Assembly: GCA_044371755.1 (NCBI GenBank)
Contig: JBILSZ010000003.1
Location: forward strand, 8,496 to 72,495
Source: JAIXWP01 sp044371755
GTDB taxonomy: Bacteria; Bacteroidota; Bacteroidia; Flavobacteriales_D; Sanyastnellaceae
DNA: 64,000 nt
Reading direction: 5' to 3'
In this document: positions 60,203 through 64,000 of the stretch, one piece after another
How the letters are laid out: each line of letters starts with the position of its first letter
Position numbering within the stretch: position 1 is the first letter of the stretch
The notes under the pieces: model-generated
Told to the model about the DNA's origin: nothing
What the model saw: only the letters and a program-made list of their open reading frames with translations
Databases searched by the model: none
Translations under genes and position numbers: made by a program

Positions 60203-63200
60203 TTACTTAGTAACGATTAATCTTCCAACTTCTGCTTCAACTCCGTTGGTGATTCTGTAGGTATAAATACCTCTAGCAAGAACACTAACATTGAGATCAA
60301 CTCTGTATTCAGTATCGTTAATGATGTTATTGTTGAATAACTCAGCGACTTTCGCTCCAGTCATATCAAATACTTCGAGTTTTCCGCGACCCTTGAGAAC
60401 AGAAGAGAATGTAAACGTTGCATTCTCATTTGCAGGATTCGGGAACACAGCGAGAGATATTCCATTCTTGTCATTTTCAAGCACTACTTCGTCTTCGTTA
60501 CTATCTGGTTGGATAGCATCGATGATTGTAGAACCTTCAAATGAGATCGTTTGACATGCAGAAGTTACATTGCCAGCGCAATCATAAGCTGTCCAACAGC
60601 GAACGATTTCATAGCGTGGGCAACAGTCCAATTCGAATGCAAAGTCACCCGCACCTGTTACGATGCCTCCTTGACCCATGGCGATATTATCCACCAGGAA
60701 TGTTCCAGAATAAGTGAACCAGCCTCCGAATCCATTGTCAGCGCCATTGTAATTGTTCGCGCCATCTCCAAGTTGGAATCCGAAATAGTTGTTAGACGGT
60801 GCATGTACAAGATTAATTGAACTTCCGTCATAAGCACCGAAACCAGTCAGCTCGGCACCTTCGCCAGCCTGAAGTATGAAGTACAACCAGTCTTGATAGT
60901 TAGCATCTTCTCCTCCACAATCAGCCTTAAAGCTTGTTGGGAAAGATTGTGAGCTCCATTCAGACCAATCCATTTCACTTCCAAACCATACATCAACATT
61001 GAATCCATTGTTTGAGTTGGCAGCGTTAACTAAAGAAGCAGTCACGTGTGCGGTTCCATTCGGATAACGCACAATGTTACCTTCTTGTACTTGGTAGTAA
61101 CGGTGAGCGGTAGGCATACCAAACAAGGCCATAGCCCAATCGTAGGTGTAGTTGCAAGGGTTGCCATCTGGTAATGCAGGAGTTAATAATCTGCAATCAG
61201 AAATTGATCCTTCTGCAGGCATGTCACCTACATAAGTTTGAGTATAGTCAACCTCAACAATTCCATTGCAGTTGTCCATTGCTGTTACAACGGCAGGTGC
61301 AGGAATTTCAGCGTCACAAGCAAGTACAACGTTAGCTGGAACACCACTCAAGATTGGGTCCTGAGTATCTGAAATGGTAACGATATAAGACGCCACGTTT
61401 GTGTTTCCGCACGCATCGGTAGCAGTATATACTACCTCAAACGTTCCGTACCCGCACACATCAGTATCGATTTCATTCACTTCAGAATTTACTTCGAAAG
61501 TGCTACAGTTGTCGCTTACTTCTACTTCAACAGGAACAATTTCACCGAAACATTCAATTGAAATGTCGCTAAGTTCGGTTTCGAATTGTGGCGCCACGTC
61601 ATCAGCAATAGTATATGTTACAGAAACTGATTCAGAGACATTTCCACACGCATCGATTGCTGTGAACGTGCGAACAATCTGATAGTTCGAAGGACAAGTT
61701 CCAGCGATAGTGTCTTGTACAAAAGTAACTTCGAAATCACTGCAGAAGTCTGTTGCCAAGGCTACAATCGTTGGTAATTCATCATTACAAGATAACATTT
61801 GGTCTTCCGGTACCTCTACAAATTCAGGAGCTTGGTTGTCGAATGTGTTTACAATGTATCTCAAAGTATCAGATGCATTTCCACAAGCGTCAACAGCTAC
61901 ATAAGAGAAGATCTCTGTGAATTCAGCATCGCAATCCCCATCCACTATTTCATAAGATGAGTTAATAGTAACATCGTTACATACATCAGAAGCCGTTGGA
62001 GCAATCAAGTTGATAGCTGTACCGCATGAGATTGAAGTTTCAAAACCTTCTGAATTCCAAGTTGGAGCAGTAGTATCAATGATGTGAACAACCTGAGATG
62101 CAGTAATTGAATTACCGCAGTTATCGGTTGCAGTGAATGAACGATTAATAGTTTGTTCGCAACCAGGAGCTGAGATGCTGCTGATTCCTTCAATCATTAA
62201 ATCGTTGTCACAGTTGTCATCAAATACAGGTGCAAAAGCTGGTACGGTCTGTCCGCACTCCACAGTAATCTCCATTTCGTATGGCGCTACTGTTGGTGCC
62301 TCATTATCAACGAAGATAATTTGTTGTGTAAATGTTGAAGCATTGCCACAAAGGTCGGTAGCGGTATAAACGCGAACGATAGTTCCTTCGCACTCACCTG
62401 CTACGAAATCATCTTCGAAAGTGATGATTGCGGTTGAACAGTTGTCAGTTGCAGATGCGTAAGTAGCATTTACTACTGAAGCTTCAGAACCACAAGAAAG
62501 CTCAATTTCTTCTTCGGCAACGATTTCAGGAGCAATATTGTCATTTACGGTAATGGTGTAGCTTGTGACAGCTGTGTTTCCACAATTGTCTGTTGCTGTA
62601 TAGAATACTTCTACCATTTTATTTCCACAGCTGGTTTCATAAATTACATTTTCTGTTCTTACTACTTCCACAGACTCTTCAGTACATGCATCGTTTGCAG
62701 TTAGAGTTAAATACTCAGGCATGTCATCAATACATGACACAGTTACGTCTACTACTTCTTCATTGAAAGAAGGAGCTACATCATCAATTACAAAATACTG
62801 TGCAGATGCAGTGGATGTATTACCACAATCATCGATGGCTGTCCAAGTTCTAGTAATAAGAGTACCGCAAACTGGCTCAGAACCACAATTGAAGTTTCCA
62901 TTATCGGTTGTTCCGCCATGATAGTTTGTAATCACTAATTCAAGCGCATCTTTAACAGAGTTCAAAGAGTAGTCATCATTGCAACCACCGAGTACGTCGT
63001 TTGCGATAGCGATGACTTCTGAAATGCTCATGCCTGCAAATGGTCCATTGTTGTAGATAGCATTGCCTAGGAATCCTTCAGATGAGGCAAAATCCTCGTA
63101 TACTGCATCAATGCCTACAGCTAATGAAACCGCTACAAGTTGTGCTGCCAATTGGTTGGAAACATTTGTTGGATTTACACTACTTCCTTCAAGTACTGCT

Positions 63201-64000
63201 GAGCCACCGCCAGCTGGTAAGAAGTTTTCTACTGCTTGAGCAGAAGTTAATGTGATAGTGTTATTATCACAGCCAACTACAAGACCGTCTGGGAATGCTA
63301 CATCGAAGAATTCATCTCTGATGCCAGCGGCTTGACCATTTGGTGCGCCCCAGCCGCCTTGAGAGAATGCTGTGAATTGACCGCAGTCTTCTCCATCTCC
63401 AGATTCGCTAACGCTTTCAAAAGAATCTTCAAACGTCAAGTCGAAATCACTACAGAAGTCATCTACAACTGGAGTTCCGAAGCCATCAAAATCGAGACAG
63501 CTTGACTCTTGGTAAGTTGGAACATCAGTAAATTCAGGAGCTTGGTTGTCGAATGTGTTTACAATGTATCTCAAAGTATCAGATGCATTTCCACAAGCGT
63601 CAACAGCTACATAAGAGAAGATCTCTGTGAATTCAGCATCGCAATCCCCATCCACCATTTCATATGATGAGTTAATGGTAACATCGTTACATACATCTGA
63701 AGCTGTTGGAGCAATCAAGTTGATAGCTGTACCACATGAGATTGAAGTTTCAAAACCTTCTGAATTCCAAGTTGGTGCAGTGGTATCAATGATGCGAACA
63801 ACCTGAGATGCAGTAATTGAATTACCGCAATTATCGGTTGCAGTGAATGAACGACCAATAGTTTGTTCGCAAACAGGAGCTGAGATGCTGCTGATTCCTT
63901 GAATGAATAAATCGTTATCACAGTTGTCATCAAATACAGGTGCAAAAGCTGGTACGGGCTGTCCGCACTCTACTGTAATTTCAGTTTCGTATGGCGCTAC
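60203..64000 (-). CDS. Giant HYR-like repeat surface protein with T9SS sorting domain (5' end beyond window)
   Basis: 1265 residues visible; the frame stays open to the right edge with no start codon in the last 280 nt, so the N-terminus is missing. Repeats of ~75-80 residues (e.g. FTATDNCGNSI, YTATDLCGN, YVAVDACGN; C and CGN conserved) are HYR/Ig-like beta domains. Two different inserts: CGQFTAFSQGGWGAPNGQA ... YHGGTTDNGNFNCGSE (~62870-63390) and a ~220-residue jelly-roll-like segment (60560-61250; GAYDGSSINLVH, WFGSEMDWSEWSS). The last ~80 residues (AVFPNPANENATFTFSS ... ARGIYTYRITNG) form a type A sorting domain. A surface adhesin is likely. Confidence 0.82.
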   Translation of the reverse strand, partial: VAPYETEITVECGQPVPAFAPVFDDNCDNDLFIQGISSISAPVCEQTIGRSFTATDNCGNSITASQVVRIIDTTAPTWNSEGFETSISCGTAINLIAPTASDVCNDVTINSSYEMVDGDCDAEFTEIFSYVAVDACGNASDTLRYIVNTFDNQAPEFTDVPTYQESSCLDFDGFGTPVVDDFCSDFDLTFEDSFESVSESGDGEDCGQFTAFSQGGWGAPNGQAAGIRDEFFDVAFPDGLVVGCDNNTITLTSAQAVENFLPAGGGSAVLEGSSVNPTNVSNQLAAQLVAVSLAVGIDAVYEDFASSEGFLGNAIYNNGPFAGMSISEVIAIANDVLGGCNDDYSLNSVKDALELVITNYHGGTTDNGNFNCGSEPVCGTLITRTWTAIDDCGNTSTASAQYFVIDDVAPSFNEEVVDVTVSCIDDMPEYLTLTANDACTEESVEVVRTENVIYETSCGNKMVEVFYTATDNCGNTAVTSYTITVNDNIAPEIVAEEEIELSCGSEASVVNATYASATDNCSTAIITFEDDFVAGECEGTIVRVYTATDLCGNASTFTQQIIFVDNEAPTVAPYEMEITVECGQTVPAFAPVFDDNCDNDLMIEGISSISAPGCEQTINRSFTATDNCGNSITASQVVHIIDTTAPTWNSEGFETSISCGTAINLIAPTASDVCNDVTINSSYEIVDGDCDAEFTEIFSYVAVDACGNASDTLRYIVNTFDNQAPEFVEVPEDQMLSCNDELPTIVALATDFCSDFEVTFVQDTIAGTCPSNYQIVRTFTAIDACGNVSESVSVTYTIADDVAPQFETELSDISIECFGEIVPVEVEVSDNCSTFEVNSEVNEIDTDVCGYGTFEVVYTATDACGNTNVASYIVTISDTQDPILSGVPANVVLACDAEIPAPAVVTAMDNCNGIVEVDYTQTYVGDMPAEGSISDCRLLTPALPDGNPCNYTYDWAMALFGMPTAHRYYQVQEGNIVRYPNGTAHVTASLVNAANSNNGFNVDVWFGSEMDWSEWSSQSFPTSFKADCGGEDANYQDWLYFILQAGEGAELTGFGAYDGSSINLVHAPSNNYFGFQLGDGANNYNGADNGFGGWFTYSGTFLVDNIAMGQGGIVTGAGDFAFELDCCPRYEIVRCWTAYDCAGNVTSACQTISFEGSTIIDAIQPDSNEDEVVLENDKNGISLAVFPNPANENATFTFSSVLKGRGKLEVFDMTGAKVAELFNNNIINDTEYRVDLNVSVLARGIYTYRITNGVEAEVGRLIVTK
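61821..62290 (-). repeat. Direct repeat copy 1 in the giant surface protein
   Basis: 470 bp, offset by exactly 1710 bp from the copy at 63531-64000, with 23 mismatches and no gaps. The first 125 bp (61821-61945) are identical. In frame in both copies, so two ~156-residue protein segments repeat. Confidence 0.9.
63531..64000 (-). repeat. Direct repeat copy 2 in the giant surface protein
   Basis: Partner of 61821-62290, about 95% identical by eye. It reaches the window edge, so the repeat may go on. Codon-level changes are spread over the second half only. Confidence 0.9.

Noticed and set aside
60203..63718. Reading the giant protein as a complete gene starting at a TTG near 63718
   Set aside because: The frame stays open to the window edge with matching repeat sequence upstream (SCGTAINLIAP), so TTG there is an internal leucine.
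63715..63945. Open frame of 76 codons on the minus strand in the adhesin repeat (and a similar one at 62005-62193)
   Set aside because: It is a shadow in another frame of the repeat that encodes the giant protein; the two repeat copies give the same shadow.
61821..64000. CRISPR-like repeats in the adhesin region
   Set aside because: Only long in-frame coding repeats; there are no regularly spaced short direct repeats with unique spacers.
1..64000. tRNA, rRNA, riboswitch or integrase/attachment sites
   Set aside because: Intergenic regions are short; I looked for cloverleaf patterns and conserved ribosomal stretches and saw none.

Overview
The window looks like a chromosomal segment of a Bacteroidota bacterium, most likely of the order Flavobacteriales. 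The signs are two proteins with C-terminal type IX secretion (T9SS) sorting domains of the 'YPNP/FPNP' type, a PorV/PorQ-like protein, a SusC-like TonB-dependent receptor, DUF4290 and DUF5686 proteins, two RemB/Wzi-like outer-membrane proteins, a Bacteroidota-style cytochrome oxidase accessory cluster, and TAnnTTTG-type -7 promoter boxes with almost no Shine-Dalgarno sequences. The DNA is AT-leaning, gene density is high, and I see no tRNA, rRNA, CRISPR array, insertion sequence or prophage. This is mostly core chromosome.

Layout. 1-4.9 kb: thyA-folA (thymidylate/folate), a YdeI-like protein, purK, a T9SS-sorted beta-propeller and a small outer-membrane protein. 4.9-8.4 kb: mtgA (peptidoglycan), a secreted C1 cysteine peptidase, ddl and ruvC. 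8.4-14.2 kb: an envelope polysaccharide run with a GT2 glycosyltransferase, an ABC permease, fcl (GDP-fucose), a Wzi/RemB-like barrel and a WecA-type phosphosugar transferase. 14.2-21.8 kb: a sigma54 activator with no DNA-binding domain, a UvrD/PcrA helicase, DUF4290, HupE-like protein, yidD, a lipoprotein, hemB, HIT protein and greA. 21.8-31 kb: a three-gene surface unit on the minus strand (TonB receptor, 1428-residue secreted protein, PorV-like protein). 31-39.6 kb: small envelope proteins, glyA, an OstA/LptA-like protein, purA, a Fur-family regulator and relA/spoT. 39.7-46.8 kb: a second Wzi/RemB-like barrel, then cyoE, two oxidase subunit III genes, subunit IV, two SCO-type genes, DUF420 and a small CxxC membrane protein. 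46.9-52.1 kb: OmpA-like protein, TolC and an HlyD-type adaptor, tsaB and two lipoproteins. 52.1-57.6 kb, minus strand: DedA, cystathionine synthase/lyase, kmo, an outer-membrane protein, methylmalonyl-CoA epimerase and a radical SAM/SPASM enzyme. 57.7-64 kb: a DUF5686 protein and a giant HYR-like repeat protein that is T9SS-sorted and runs off the right edge.

The most unusual signals are these. (1) A perfect 30-bp palindrome overlies the start region of the OstA-like gene. A near-identical element overlies the fcl/Wzi junction, and half-copies occur inside two other genes. (2) Five genes have a TAnnTTTG-like -7 box exactly 4 nt before ATG, which predicts leaderless mRNAs. (3) A degenerate SCO protein without Cys or His metal ligands lies next to an intact SCO protein, beside a subunit III with a histidine-rich insert. 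(4) A 470-bp in-frame direct repeat, about 95% identical, lies within the giant surface protein. Everything was read by eye, and no database search was run.
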